Positions 10,039-18,579 of a DNA stretch of 64,000 bases are shown here, piece by piece; position 1 is the first letter of the stretch; every line of letters begins with the position of its first letter. The stretch comes from Thermomonospora echinospora (GTDB lineage: Bacteria > Actinomycetota > Actinomycetes > Streptosporangiales > Streptosporangiaceae): the NCBI RefSeq assembly GCF_900108175.1, contig NZ_FNVO01000003.1, forward strand, positions 496,001 to 560,000, in the 5' to 3' direction. The translations under genes were made by a program, and so were the position numbers. The notes under the pieces are model-generated. The model did not search any database and was not told the DNA's origin. It saw only the letters and a program-made list of their open reading frames with translations.

Positions 10039-10068
10039 GGGTGCCCCCGCTCATCGGCGGGGGCACCC
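10039..10068 (+). terminator. parC terminator
   Basis: A perfect 12-bp stem (GGGTGCCCCCGC / GCGGGGGCACCC) with a 6-nt loop begins 10 bp after the parC stop codon. It also faces the convergent DUF397 gene and may act both ways. Confidence 0.75.
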
Positions 10069-10101
10069 ACCCGCCTCCGACCCAGCCACGGCCTTGAGCA
10101 A

Positions 10102-10314
10102 CTAGGACAGCCGGTGCCGCCCAGCCCGGAGCGCAGCGGCGAAGGACCGCAACTCGGCCGCCGTGAAGATCAGGCGGGGGCCGTCCGGATCCTTGGAGTC
10201 GCGCACACCGACGGCTTCACCGGCCCGGGCCAGTTCCACACAGTTCTGATCCAAACCCTGGCTGTAGGAACTCTTGCGCCAGACAAGCCGACCAAAACGG
10301 GACGAAGGCACCAT
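10102..10314 (-). CDS. DUF397 domain-containing small protein
   Basis: The 70-residue protein has the DUF397 pattern: WRKSSYSQ near the N-terminus, NCVELA, VGVRDSKDPDGP and a C-terminal AELRSFAAALR helix. Proteins of this type accompany XRE regulators in actinomycetes and, in the Scr1/Scr2-like pairs, can bind or counter the regulator. It starts 4 bp after the XRE gene ends, so the two share a transcript. Its molecular activity is not established. Confidence 0.88.
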   Translation of the reverse strand: MVPSSRFGRLVWRKSSYSQGLDQNCVELARAGEAVGVRDSKDPDGPRLIFTAAELRSFAAALRAGRHRLS

Positions 10315-10318
10315 GCAG

Positions 10319-11170
10319 CTATTTTAGTTCTCTGATCTTGGCTGCAAAACACTCGGTGCTGTCTGCCGGAGAGAGGGCCATTGCGTTGAGGTGTCGGAAG
10401 ACGAGGGCGTGCCGGTCAATATCCTCAGGCGTCTCAAGGTACAGCTCGTGTCCTCCCGGGCTCAGGTAGACGACGCTGGGGTCCTCAGGGAACTCCAAGA
10501 TCACGAATGACCCGGACATGGCGGGGTGCAGGCCGGCTGTGGTCAGCAGTACCTGGACGGTGACGTGTTCCAGGTCTTTGGTGTCAATGAGCCGTTGGAG
10601 TTGCTCTCGCTGATCGTCCAGAGAACCGAACGGCCGCGACAGGGCGGCCTCGTCGATCACGGCCCACAGGTGGAGCGGATCGGCGTGCTCCAGGATGCGC
10701 TGACGTTCCATGCGCAGCTCCACGCGCCTTGCCACCTCGGCCGGGTCCTGGACGAGTGACGCGCGGACGATCGCTTCTGCGTATGCCGGAGTCTGGAGCA
10801 GGCCGGGGATCGCGCTCTGTTCGTAAGTCAGGACGCGGGACGCCTCCTGCTCGAAACCCGTGTAACCGAGGTTCTGGAAGACGTCCTGATAGCCCGTCCA
10901 CCAGCCGCGCTGGCGGGAGTCTCGGGTGAGCTGGAGCATGGCCTCTCGGCGTTCGGGGTCGGTGACCTCGTAGACCTCCAGCAGGGCCTTGATGTCCTGG
11001 ATGCTGGGGCGGCGCCAGTCGTTGTTCTCGATGCGGGAGAGCTTGCCCTTGCTCCATTCGAGTTCGCGGGTGACGTGCTCGGCGGTGAAGCCCGCCGCTT
11101 CACGGAGAGCGCGCAGTTCGCGGGAGAGTCTGCGGCGGCGGACGGTGGGACGGGGGCGTTGTTCGGTCAT
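10319..11170 (-). CDS. XRE-family HTH regulator with DUF5753 C-terminus
   Basis: The 283-residue protein has an N-terminal HTH (residues about 15-70, LREAAGFTAEHVTRELEWSK) and a DUF5753-type C-terminal domain beginning near YEQSAIPGLLQTPAYA. This WhiJ-like family is expanded in actinomycetes, usually with a DUF397 partner downstream, as here, and an ATP-binding protein nearby, also present here and divergent. It probably represses its own operon from the AT-rich divergent region at 11171-11387. Some homologues act as the toxin-like half of Scr pairs. Confidence 0.9.
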   Translation of the reverse strand: MTEQRPRPTVRRRRLSRELRALREAAGFTAEHVTRELEWSKGKLSRIENNDWRRPSIQDIKALLEVYEVTDPERREAMLQLTRDSRQRGWWTGYQDVFQNLGYTGFEQEASRVLTYEQSAIPGLLQTPAYAEAIVRASLVQDPAEVARRVELRMERQRILEHADPLHLWAVIDEAALSRPFGSLDDQREQLQRLIDTKDLEHVTVQVLLTTAGLHPAMSGSFVILEFPEDPSVVYLSPGGHELYLETPEDIDRHALVFRHLNAMALSPADSTECFAAKIRELK

Positions 11171-11387
11171 CGGGGCTCCGCGATCGATTGATCAAATGGG
11201 AGTTGCCGGAAACTAGACGTACAACCTCATTCTGGGGATGTTTCAAGGTTGGGGTTGTGAATTTGAGGGTTCGGCATGACGATGATGCTAACCCTCCGCA
11301 TCCGGTTCGTGTCGGTGAATCACCGAGATCGGGTGCGGGCCGATGTGCGGGATTCCGCGCCGTCCCGCCGACCCCGAGGAGATCGTC

Positions 11388-12140
11388 GTGATCGCTGGTC
11401 GTCCCCGTGACCTTCCGCTGGGCGGCGCGTGTCTGTGGGCGTTGCCGCTGGACGCGAGCATCGCCGCGCGGGCGCGGCAGTTGGTGGGCGATGTGCTGGG
11501 CGCCCTCGCGTTCCCCCGCGAGCAGCTCGACAACGGGCGGCTGGCGGTGAGCGAGCTGGCCACCAACGCCTTCCAGCACGCCCGGCCGCCCGCGCCGCTG
11601 CGGCCGTTCGGGCAGGTGGCGCCGGCCGAGCTGTGGATGTGGGCGCGCACCTACCCCCGGCGCGAGCTGGTGGTGACGGTGTTCGACGCCTGCCGGGATC
11701 GGGTGCCCGTCGCCAGGGCTGGTGGCGGGCTGGACGAGTACGGCCGGGGGCTGGGCATGGTCGCGGAACTCTGCGCGTCCTGGGGCACCGGCCCGTCCCG
11801 GTCGCTGCTGCAGACCCGGCCGATCCCGGGCAAGACGGTATGGTTCACGCTGCCGCTGCCCGACCCTTGGCCCGGCGCCGCCCGGCTGGCCTCGCCCTCC
11901 CGAACGGCCGAGTCGCTGCACGCCATGCTGGCCCGGCGGGGCGTGCACGGAGTCATCACCCGGCACGCCAAGGGCGTGTCCCTGGTGTCGGCGCCGTGCG
12001 GGATCAACGTCACGATGGAGCCGGCGGCCATGCGTTACATGGGTACGGAGGGCACCTACGTCCGGCGGCCCCTCACAGACCTGAACGACCTCGCCGAGCA
12101 CATCGTGCGCCGCAACGAAACACCGACGATCCGGCCCTGA
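11388..12140 (+). CDS. HATPase domain (RsbW-like) ATP-binding protein
   Basis: The protein of about 250 residues carries an anti-sigma-factor-type histidine-kinase-like ATPase domain in its first 140 residues, with the N-box ELATNAFQHA and a G1-like region DEYGRGLGMV. The C-terminal 100 residues are unassigned. The GTG start was chosen for the GAGGAG upstream of it. An ATG at 11343 is in frame. It is divergent from the XRE/DUF397 pair, forming the triad common in Streptomyces-type genomes. It may bind a sigma factor or anti-anti-sigma factor. No partner is adjacent. Confidence 0.75.
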   Translation: MIAGRPRDLPLGGACLWALPLDASIAARARQLVGDVLGALAFPREQLDNGRLAVSELATNAFQHARPPAPLRPFGQVAPAELWMWARTYPRRELVVTVFDACRDRVPVARAGGGLDEYGRGLGMVAELCASWGTGPSRSLLQTRPIPGKTVWFTLPLPDPWPGAARLASPSRTAESLHAMLARRGVHGVITRHAKGVSLVSAPCGINVTMEPAAMRYMGTEGTYVRRPLTDLNDLAEHIVRRNETPTIRP

Positions 12141-12446
12141 GAAACCCGGCCGTCGTCCCGGGCGTCAACTGCTGCCCCTCCGGGCGGTATCCCGGCAAAT
12201 TCACCGCGCCAGGCACGACCTGTCATGCAGGGGAGAGAAAAGTACAGGCGCAGCGGGACCGGTTCGCCCACACGCGACGTACGGCGGCCGGCCACTGGAG
12301 CCAGGGGCGCAGCCCGTGGCGGTGCGCCGTTGGCCGGTCGTGCTCCGGCCCCGGCGAGGCGGGAGGCCGTCACACGCTCCGTCACATGGTCGCGTTGTCC
12401 GATGGTTCCAGCCGCCGCGGACGGCGGCGTCCCGAAGGAGGATTTC
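12141..12446. other. 306-bp gap, upstream region of the methyltransferase gene
   Basis: I see no convincing gene here. The open frame running into the methyltransferase from 12225 lacks a ribosome binding site and matches no family. A strong GAAGGAGG site sits at the right end and fixes the start of the next gene. Confidence 0.5.
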
Positions 12447-13265
12447 GTGACCAGTGCACCGGTCGACTTCGAGTCGATCAAGAAGACGCAGCGGGCGGGC
12501 TGGGAGACCGGCGACTATCCGCGGGTCGGCAACACGCTCCAGATCATCGCCGAGCTGCTGGTGGAGGCGGCCGACGTACGGGCCGGGCAGCGGGTGCTGG
12601 ACGTGGCCTGCGGGCAGGGCAACGCGGCGCTGGCGGCGGCCCGGCGGTTCGCCGAGGCCACCGGCGCCGACTACGCCGTCAACCTGCTGGAGCAGGGCCG
12701 AGAGCGGGCGGCGGTCGAGCACCTGCCGGTCACCTTCGTCGAGGGCGACGCCGAGCAGTTGCCGTTCCCGGACGGGTCCTTCGACCTGACGGTGAGCACG
12801 GTGGGCGTGATGTTCGCCCCCGACCACCAGCGGGCCGCCGACGAGCTGGTCCGGGTGACGGCCCCGGGAGGCAGGATCGCCCTGGCGAGCTGGACGCCGA
12901 CCGGCATGATCGGCCACCTGTTCAAGACGGTGGGCCGCTGGGCGCCGCCCCCGGCCGGGGTGCGCCCGCCGGTGCTGTGGGGCACCCCCGAGCACCTGTC
13001 CGCGCTCTTCGGGGAGCGGGTGGAGTGGATCGCGCTCAACAAGCGGGAATACGTGTTCCGCTACCACTCGCCCCAGCACTTCTCAGAGTGGTTCCGCCGG
13101 TTCTACGGGCCCATCACCAGGCTGTCCGGCACTCTGTCCGAAGAAGACCTGGAGCGGTTCTCCGAGGACCTCGCCGAGGTCGCCCGGCAGTTCAACCGCA
13201 CCGATGACGGCACGGTCGCCGGCGCGGCGGAGTACCTGGAGGCGGTCGGCGTCAGGCGCGGATGA
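12447..13265 (+). CDS. class I SAM-dependent methyltransferase
   Basis: The 272-residue enzyme has a Rossmann-fold SAM site with motif I VLDVACGQGNAAL, an acidic residue at the end of beta-2, and motif II-like GDAEQLPFPDGSFD. This UbiE/COQ5-like group methylates small molecules, and the acceptor is not evident. The GTG start follows GAAGGAGG at ideal spacing. A BTAD regulator gene starts about 40 bp downstream on the same strand, so the two may be co-transcribed. Confidence 0.85.
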   Translation: MTSAPVDFESIKKTQRAGWETGDYPRVGNTLQIIAELLVEAADVRAGQRVLDVACGQGNAALAAARRFAEATGADYAVNLLEQGRERAAVEHLPVTFVEGDAEQLPFPDGSFDLTVSTVGVMFAPDHQRAADELVRVTAPGGRIALASWTPTGMIGHLFKTVGRWAPPPAGVRPPVLWGTPEHLSALFGERVEWIALNKREYVFRYHSPQHFSEWFRRFYGPITRLSGTLSEEDLERFSEDLAEVARQFNRTDDGTVAGAAEYLEAVGVRRG

Positions 13266-13307
13266 CCGCGGCGTGACCCGGCCGCTCCGGTGGAGGACAG
13301 TGGGCTC

Positions 13308-15125
13308 ATGGTGACGATCCGGCTGCTGGGGCCGCCGGCCATCGAGCGGACCGGCCGCCCGGCCCGTCCGCCGAGGGGCCGCAAGGCGTGGGCGCTGCTG
13401 TGCTATCTGCTGCTGACCGAGCGTCCGCCCAGCCGCAGGCGCCTGGCCGAGATGCTGTTCGGCGACGCCGACGACCCGCTGGGAGCGCTGCGCTGGACGC
13501 TCGCCGAGCTGCGCAGGGCGCTCGGCGTGCCCGGCGTGCTCGGCGGGGACCCCGTCGTCACGGCGCTGGACGGCGAAGTCATCATCGACGTCCACCTGCT
13601 CACCGACGAGTCCGGCGACCCGGCCGGGCTGCTGGACCTCGACGGCGAGTTGCTCGAAGGCGTGCACCTGGCCGCGCTCCCGGAGTTCGAGTCGTGGCTG
13701 CTGGTGGAGCGGCATCGCGTCTCGGCCGCGCTCGAGGCGCGGTTGCACGAGACGGCGGTCGCCCTGCTGGCGGCCGGCCGCGCGGACGAGGCCGTCGCGT
13801 ACGCCTCGCGCGCCGTCGCCGTCAACCCGCTCGAAGAGCGCAACCACGAGGTGCTGGTACGCAGCCTGGCGGTGACGGGCGACCGGACCGCGGCGCTGCG
13901 GCAGGTGGCGGTATGCGAGGACATCCTGCGGCGGGAGCTGGCGATCGACGCCTCCCCGGCGCTGCGGGAAGCGTCCGAGGTGGACGCGCCGGCCCCGATG
14001 GCCCCGCCGCTGGGCGGCCGGGCGGCGGCCGTCAGCCAGTTGGAGGCCGGCCGTGCCGCCATCGCCGCCGGCGCGGTCGACGCCGGCCTGCAGTGCCTGC
14101 GCCGGGCCGTGACCGAGGCGGCCCGCTGCCGGGACGACGCGTTGCGGGGCCGTGCGCTGGCCGCCCTGGGCGGTGCGCTCGTGCACGCGGTGCGAGGCCG
14201 GGACGAAGAAGGCTCCGTGCTACTCCACCAGGCGATAGCGCTCGCGGTCCGGGCGGGCGACCGCGCCACCGCGGTGACGGCCCACCGGCAGCTGGGGTTC
14301 GTGGAGGTGCAGGCGGGCCGGCGCCGGACCGCCGACGCCTGGCTGGCCAAGGCCCGGGCGTTGGCCGACGGCGACCAGGAGATCGCCGCGATCCTCGGGG
14401 TCCGCGGCATGAACGCCTCCGACCTGGCCGACTATCCGGCGGCCCTGGCCCATCTGGAGGAGTCGGTCGAGCGGGCCGCCCGCTGCGCCGACCACCGGCA
14501 GCAGGCGTGGTCGCTGTCGATCCTGGCCCGCGCGCATCTGTTGCGCGCCGAGCACAGCCAGGCCGCCGTGGCGCTGGCGCGCTCCCTGGAAATGGTGCGC
14601 GAACAGCGGTGGATGGCGTTCCTGCCTCTGCCGCAGGTCCTACAGGCCGAGCTCGACCTGAACGGCGGGGACGTCCGCACGGCGGCCGACGGGTTCGAGC
14701 AGGCCTGGACGCTGGCCTGCCAGCTCGGCGATCCGTGCTGGGAGGGCATGGCCGCGCGGGGCCTCGGCCTGGTCCATGCCGCCCGGGGCGACTCGGGCAC
14801 GGCCATGGACTGGTTCACCCAGGCGGTGTCCCGTTGCACCAAGGTGTCCGACCGTTACCAGTGGGTGCACGGATACGTGCTGGACGCGATGATCGCCACC
14901 GCCCTGGACCGCGACGGGCGGGACCGGGCCGGGCCGCTGGTGGCGGCCCTGGCGCTGCTGGCCGCGCGCTGTGAGATGCGCGAGTTCGTGGTGCGCGCCC
15001 ACCTGTACCGACACCGCCTGGGCGATCGGACGGCACTGGCGTCCGCCCGGCTGCTCGGCGCCGACATCGACAATCCCGCTTTGACCCGGTTGCTCGGCAA
15101 CCGCACGACAGGACGGACGAAATGA
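13308..15125 (+). CDS. BTAD/SARP-like transcriptional regulator with TPR C-terminus
   Basis: The protein of 605 residues starts with an OmpR-like winged HTH (RLLGPPAIERTGRP...SRRRLAEMLF), followed by the bacterial transcriptional activation domain (to about residue 230, with ...PLEERNHEVLVRSLAVTGDR), then a long TPR-like helical region. Unlike AfsR it has no NB-ARC ATPase. Such regulators control secondary metabolism or morphogenesis. A GTG at 13290 is an alternative start. Its stop overlaps the start of a 55-residue ORF as ATGA, so the downstream small gene and the AhpD-like gene are translationally coupled to it. Confidence 0.87.
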   Translation: MVTIRLLGPPAIERTGRPARPPRGRKAWALLCYLLLTERPPSRRRLAEMLFGDADDPLGALRWTLAELRRALGVPGVLGGDPVVTALDGEVIIDVHLLTDESGDPAGLLDLDGELLEGVHLAALPEFESWLLVERHRVSAALEARLHETAVALLAAGRADEAVAYASRAVAVNPLEERNHEVLVRSLAVTGDRTAALRQVAVCEDILRRELAIDASPALREASEVDAPAPMAPPLGGRAAAVSQLEAGRAAIAAGAVDAGLQCLRRAVTEAARCRDDALRGRALAALGGALVHAVRGRDEEGSVLLHQAIALAVRAGDRATAVTAHRQLGFVEVQAGRRRTADAWLAKARALADGDQEIAAILGVRGMNASDLADYPAALAHLEESVERAARCADHRQQAWSLSILARAHLLRAEHSQAAVALARSLEMVREQRWMAFLPLPQVLQAELDLNGGDVRTAADGFEQAWTLACQLGDPCWEGMAARGLGLVHAARGDSGTAMDWFTQAVSRCTKVSDRYQWVHGYVLDAMIATALDRDGRDRAGPLVAALALLAARCEMREFVVRAHLYRHRLGDRTALASARLLGADIDNPALTRLLGNRTTGRTK

Positions 15126-15289
15126 CCTCTGCCGACCGCACACAAAACGACCTCGGAAGGGATGCGTGGAAGCCGGTCGATGAGGGGTGGGGCCGCCGAG
15201 CGGCCCGCTCCGCGGCCCTGCGCGCGCCGACACTCGTGGTCGGCCATCTCGCCCGCAAGCCCCTGTCCCCCGAGGAGTCCCCGCGATGA
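15122..15289 (+). CDS. 55-residue hypothetical protein, coupled on both sides
   Basis: The ORF starts at ATG inside the BTAD stop (ATGA) and its own TGA overlaps the ATG of the AhpD-like gene (ATGA again). Such double overlap is strong evidence that it is translated. The product begins MTSADRTQNDLGRDAW, is polar and Arg-rich, has one short apolar stretch (PTLVVGHLA) and no recognised domain, Cys or signal peptide. It could be a small adaptor, or merely a translated spacer that keeps the downstream gene coupled. Confidence 0.55.
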   Translation: MTSADRTQNDLGRDAWKPVDEGWGRRAARSAALRAPTLVVGHLARKPLSPEESPR

Positions 15290-15903
15290 GCACCATCGGC
15301 TTCCTAGGCGTTCCAGAGCACACGCCCGAGGCCCAGCGGCTGTTCGACGACGACGTCGACGAGCTCGGCTTCGTCATGAACATCTCCCGGTTGTGGGCTT
15401 ACCGCCCCGAGTTCCTGGCCGGGCTGTTCGACCTCATGCAGGGGCTCGGCCGGATGCACGGGCTGACCCTGCGCCAGCGCGGCGTTCTCGTCGCCGCGTG
15501 CGCGTCGGCCTTCGGCGACTCGTACTGTTCGCTGGCGTGGGGGTGCAAGCTGGCCGAGGCGGCCGATCCGCAGACGGCCGCCGGGGTGCTCCGCGGCGAC
15601 GATGGGGGCCTGACCCCCGGTGAGCGGGCGCTGGCCGCATGGGCCCGCAAGGTCGCCCGCGACCCCGGCCGCACCTGTGCGGCGGACGTGCAGGCGCTGC
15701 GCGACGCCGGCTGGGACGACGCCCAGATCTTCGCGATCACGGCGTTCGTCGCGCTGCGCGTCGCGTTCTCGACCGTCAACACCGCACTCGGCGCGCGTCC
15801 CGACGCCGCCTTCCGGACCATCGCGCCCGGGGCCGTCCTCGACGCCGTCACCTTCGGCCGCCCCGTCGAGGAGCCGCCCGCCGAGGAGCCGCCCGCTCAG
15901 TGA
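15286..15903 (+). CDS. carboxymuconolactone decarboxylase (AhpD-like) family protein
   Basis: The 205-residue all-helical protein has a CMD/AhpD core: a first helical pair (MNISRLWAYRPEFLAGLFDLMQ), a central LTLRQRGVLVAACASAFG and a second half with a similar pattern. The usual redox motif C-x-x-C-x-x-x-H is not intact. Cysteines lie at 72, 81 and 87, with only C81 in the expected place (SYCSLAWGC). Peroxidase-type thiol chemistry is therefore uncertain. The ATG follows GAGGAG and overlaps the stop of the small ORF. Co-expression with the BTAD regulator is expected. Confidence 0.8.
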   Translation: MSTIGFLGVPEHTPEAQRLFDDDVDELGFVMNISRLWAYRPEFLAGLFDLMQGLGRMHGLTLRQRGVLVAACASAFGDSYCSLAWGCKLAEAADPQTAAGVLRGDDGGLTPGERALAAWARKVARDPGRTCAADVQALRDAGWDDAQIFAITAFVALRVAFSTVNTALGARPDAAFRTIAPGAVLDAVTFGRPVEEPPAEEPPAQ

Positions 15904-15987
15904 CCGCCGCCCGGGTGCTCCCGCCCGCCTCTTGGGGCCGCCTGCTCAAGGCCGGCGACGCATTCGGCGGCGGGCGGCGCGCTGGTC

Positions 15988-15993
15988 TAGCCT
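15988..15993 (+). promoter_or_regulatory. candidate -10 box, leaderless start
   Basis: TAGCCT (TANNNT type) ends 6 nt before the ATG of the next gene and no Shine-Dalgarno sequence is present, so transcription probably starts at the initiation codon. A -35 is not recognisable. Confidence 0.4.
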
Positions 15994-15999
15994 CGCGCC

Positions 16000-16530
16000 A
16001 TGTTCGAAGAAGAGTCCGTGAAGCCAGAGCCGGTGGGCGCGCAGGAGCGGTTGGCGTTGCTGGACAGGCTGCTGACGCTGCCGTTCCGCGAGGACGAGCC
16101 GCTCGATGACGATCACTCCGCCGGGCCGGACCACCATCTGTACGCGCTGCTGGCCAGCCAGGACTTCTGGGAGGACCGGAGCGAGGAGGTCGTCGAGGCG
16201 GCGCAGGAGGAGATCGACGCCGCCCACCGGGCGCTCGCCGAGGCGATGACGGCACGCTGGGGCAAGCCCGAGACCGTCGATCTGTGGCCCTATCTGGAGC
16301 GGGCGCTGGACGAGACCGCGCCGGTGCCCGAGCCGATCGGCACACTGTGCGGACTGTCCGGCGAGATGCAGGTGTGGCGGCGGCCGGAGACCGGACGCTG
16401 GGTCGCGCTGGCGGTCGGGCAGGCCGACCCGGAGTTCCCGATCGAACTGCTGGCGGCGGTCGGCGAGATCCCCGCACTCGACGCGGCCATGTCCGCCGTC
16501 CGGGCAGCGGACGAGGGCATCCCCGGCTGA
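16000..16530 (+). CDS. hypothetical acidic protein
   Basis: The 176-residue soluble protein is acidic (Asp/Glu-rich) and appears alpha/beta. I do not recognise the family. A central helix EEVVEAAQEEIDAAHRALAEAM is followed by a strand-rich half with GEMQVWRRPETGRWVALAVGQ that resembles small immunity- or SUKH-like cytosolic proteins only in general character. No membrane segment is present. It appears monocistronic with a leaderless-type promoter. Confidence 0.65.
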   Translation: MFEEESVKPEPVGAQERLALLDRLLTLPFREDEPLDDDHSAGPDHHLYALLASQDFWEDRSEEVVEAAQEEIDAAHRALAEAMTARWGKPETVDLWPYLERALDETAPVPEPIGTLCGLSGEMQVWRRPETGRWVALAVGQADPEFPIELLAAVGEIPALDAAMSAVRAADEGIPG

Positions 16531-16762
16531 GGGCCGTCCGCTTCCCACCGGGCGCGGAGGGAGAACCGGACGGCCGAACGGACATACCGGAGATCACGCC
16601 ACCCCCGGCCACAACGTCCGCGAGACGCCTGGCCCGCCGACCGCCGGGCCGTGTGCGGGAGATCACCCACATCCGGCCAGGGGCGGGCTACAGCGGCCTG
16701 ACCTGCATGTTGGTGCGGTGTCGGTCCGAGGGCTCCGGGAGGGAGTCTGCGAGGATGGCCGT

Positions 16763-17329
16763 ATGGCCATCGCTTCGTTCATGGTCCCGATCGGAACGCC
16801 GGCGCCCGACTTCACGCTTCCGGCGATCGATGGTGGGACGGTCTCGCTGGGCGACCTGTCCGGGTCCCCCGCGCTGCTGGTGATGTTCCTGTCCAACCAC
16901 TGCCCGTACGTACGGCGCGTGGAGTCCGCGCTGGGCTCGGTCATCGCCGAGTACCAGGACAAGGGGCTGGCCGCCGTCGCCGTCTGCAGCAACGACGTCG
17001 TCAACTACCCCGACGACGGCCCGAAGTTCCTGCGGGAGCAGGCCGAGCGGGCCGGGTTCACCTTCCCCTATCTGGTGGACGAGTCCCAGGAGGTGGCCAG
17101 GGCTTACCGGGCGGCCTGCACTCCCGACTTCTTCCTGTACGACCGGGAGCGCCGACTGGCCTACCGGGGCGAGTTCGACGGCGCCCGCCCGAGGAACGAC
17201 GTACCCTCCGACGGCGGCAGCCTGCGCGCGGCCGTCGACCGGGTGCTGGCGGGCGAGCCCGTCCCCGAGCCGCACACGCCCAGCCTCGGCTGCGGCATCA
17301 AGTGGAAGCCGGGCAACGAGCCGTCCTGA
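16763..17329 (+). CDS. thioredoxin-fold redoxin (AhpC/TSA-type)
   Basis: The 188-residue cytosolic thioredoxin-fold protein starts VPIGTPAPDFTLPAIDG, typical of redoxins. The reactive cysteine is C47 in SNHCPYVRR, with no second Cys in CXXC spacing. The C-terminal PSLGCGIKWKPG is a hallmark of the single-Cys NHCPYV subgroup and supplies a possible resolving Cys. The ATG was chosen because upstream frames lack family similarity. GAGG lies 8-9 nt before it. It probably reduces peroxides or acts as a general thiol reductase. Confidence 0.85.
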   Translation: MAIASFMVPIGTPAPDFTLPAIDGGTVSLGDLSGSPALLVMFLSNHCPYVRRVESALGSVIAEYQDKGLAAVAVCSNDVVNYPDDGPKFLREQAERAGFTFPYLVDESQEVARAYRAACTPDFFLYDRERRLAYRGEFDGARPRNDVPSDGGSLRAAVDRVLAGEPVPEPHTPSLGCGIKWKPGNEPS

Positions 17330-17632
17330 CCACCTCCACCGCGGAGCGCGCCCGGTACCGGTCACCTGACCGGAATGATCTGACGGGCGGGCGGCCTCTC
17401 CTCGGCCCAGGTCACTGACGGACCGCCCCGAGGGCCTGCGGGGCGTCCGCCGACCGTGGACGGTCCGTGGCGGGACCGCCCGGCCCCGTCAGGAATGCAC
17501 GACGCCGGCCACCGCCTTCGGCCGGTATCGGCCAGCCGTCCGGCGAAGTCACGGATCCCGTTCCGGAACGGGCCGCCGAACGTAAGATCATCGGCACGGC
17601 TCTGAGGCGAGTCCGCACACGAGAGGACGGCT
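17330..17632. other. 303-bp gap with a short palindrome
   Basis: No gene is visible. At 17358-17373 a 7-bp-arm palindrome (CCGGTCA, CC, TGACCGG) lies 29 bp after the redoxin stop and may be its terminator. It also shares its half-site with the longer palindrome at 28671-28689. Confidence 0.4.
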
Positions 17633-18439
17633 GTGACAGGCGAGCAGGCACCGTCGGGCGTCGACGTCACCACCCCGAACGTGGCACGCATCTACGACTA
17701 CTTCCTGGGCGGCAAGGACAACTACGCCGCGGACCGGGCGGCGGCCGAACAGATCATGCAGACGGTGCCCGAGGCCCCGCTGGCGGCGCGGGCCAACCGG
17801 GCCTTCCTGACCAGGGCGGTGCGGTTCCTGGCGGCCGAGGCCGGCATCCGGCAGTTCGTCGACATCGGCGCCGGGCTGCCGACCCAGGGCAACGTGCACG
17901 AGGTGGCGCGGCGCGCGATCCCCGACGCCCGGGTCGCCTATGTCGACAACGATCCGGTGGTGCTGGCCCACGGGCGGGCGCTGCTGGCGGGCGACGACCT
18001 GGTCACGGTCGTGCAGGGCGACCTGCGGCGGCCGGAGGAGATCCTCGGCGAGCCCGCGCTGCGCGAGCTGATCGACCTGGACCGGCCGGTGGCGGTGCTG
18101 CTGGTGGCGGTGCTGCACTTCATCGCCGACGCGGAGGACCCGTACGCGATGGTCGAGCGGCTGCTGGACGGCCTGCCGTCCGGCAGCCATTTGGTGATCT
18201 CCCACGGCTACCAGGGCGGGATGGACCAGGACGCCTCCACGCGGGCCGAGGGCGTCTACCGCCGTTCGACCTCGGCGATCCACTCCCGCGATCCCGGGCA
18301 GGTCCGCCGCTTCTTCGGGGACTGGACGGTCCTCGACCCCGGGGTGGTGTGGATCACCCAGTGGCGTCCCGAGTCCACGGACGAGATCACCGACCCGTCC
18401 ACCACCCACTTCCTCGGAGCCATGGGCCACAAAGCGTGA
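17633..18439 (+). CDS. S-adenosyl methyltransferase, DUF574 family
   Basis: The 268-residue protein belongs to the actinobacterial DUF574 group: PNVARIYDYFLGGKDNY near the N-terminus, the SAM loop DIGAGLPTQGNVHEVA and the following YVDNDPVVLAHGRALL are diagnostic. Expansions of this family are typical of Streptomyces-like genomes. The acceptor is unknown. The GTG start has GAGG upstream. No operon partner lies close by. Confidence 0.9.
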   Translation: MTGEQAPSGVDVTTPNVARIYDYFLGGKDNYAADRAAAEQIMQTVPEAPLAARANRAFLTRAVRFLAAEAGIRQFVDIGAGLPTQGNVHEVARRAIPDARVAYVDNDPVVLAHGRALLAGDDLVTVVQGDLRRPEEILGEPALRELIDLDRPVAVLLVAVLHFIADAEDPYAMVERLLDGLPSGSHLVISHGYQGGMDQDASTRAEGVYRRSTSAIHSRDPGQVRRFFGDWTVLDPGVVWITQWRPESTDEITDPSTTHFLGAMGHKA

Positions 18440-18579
18440 CCGCTCCCGCAGAGCGGCGAGGTCTCGGCACGGCATAACGACGACCGCGGGAACGGCCACC
18501 ATCGGCAGTTCTCGCGGGTCAGGGATACGCGGCGTACATCGGGGAACGCCCGGTCGGCTGCAGGCCGCTCCCGTGCAGG

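Noticed and set aside
11429-13207. Long plus-strand open frame overlapping the ATPase and methyltransferase genes
   Set aside because: High GC leaves few stop codons. The translation is low-complexity and the genuine frames have family motifs and ribosome sites.
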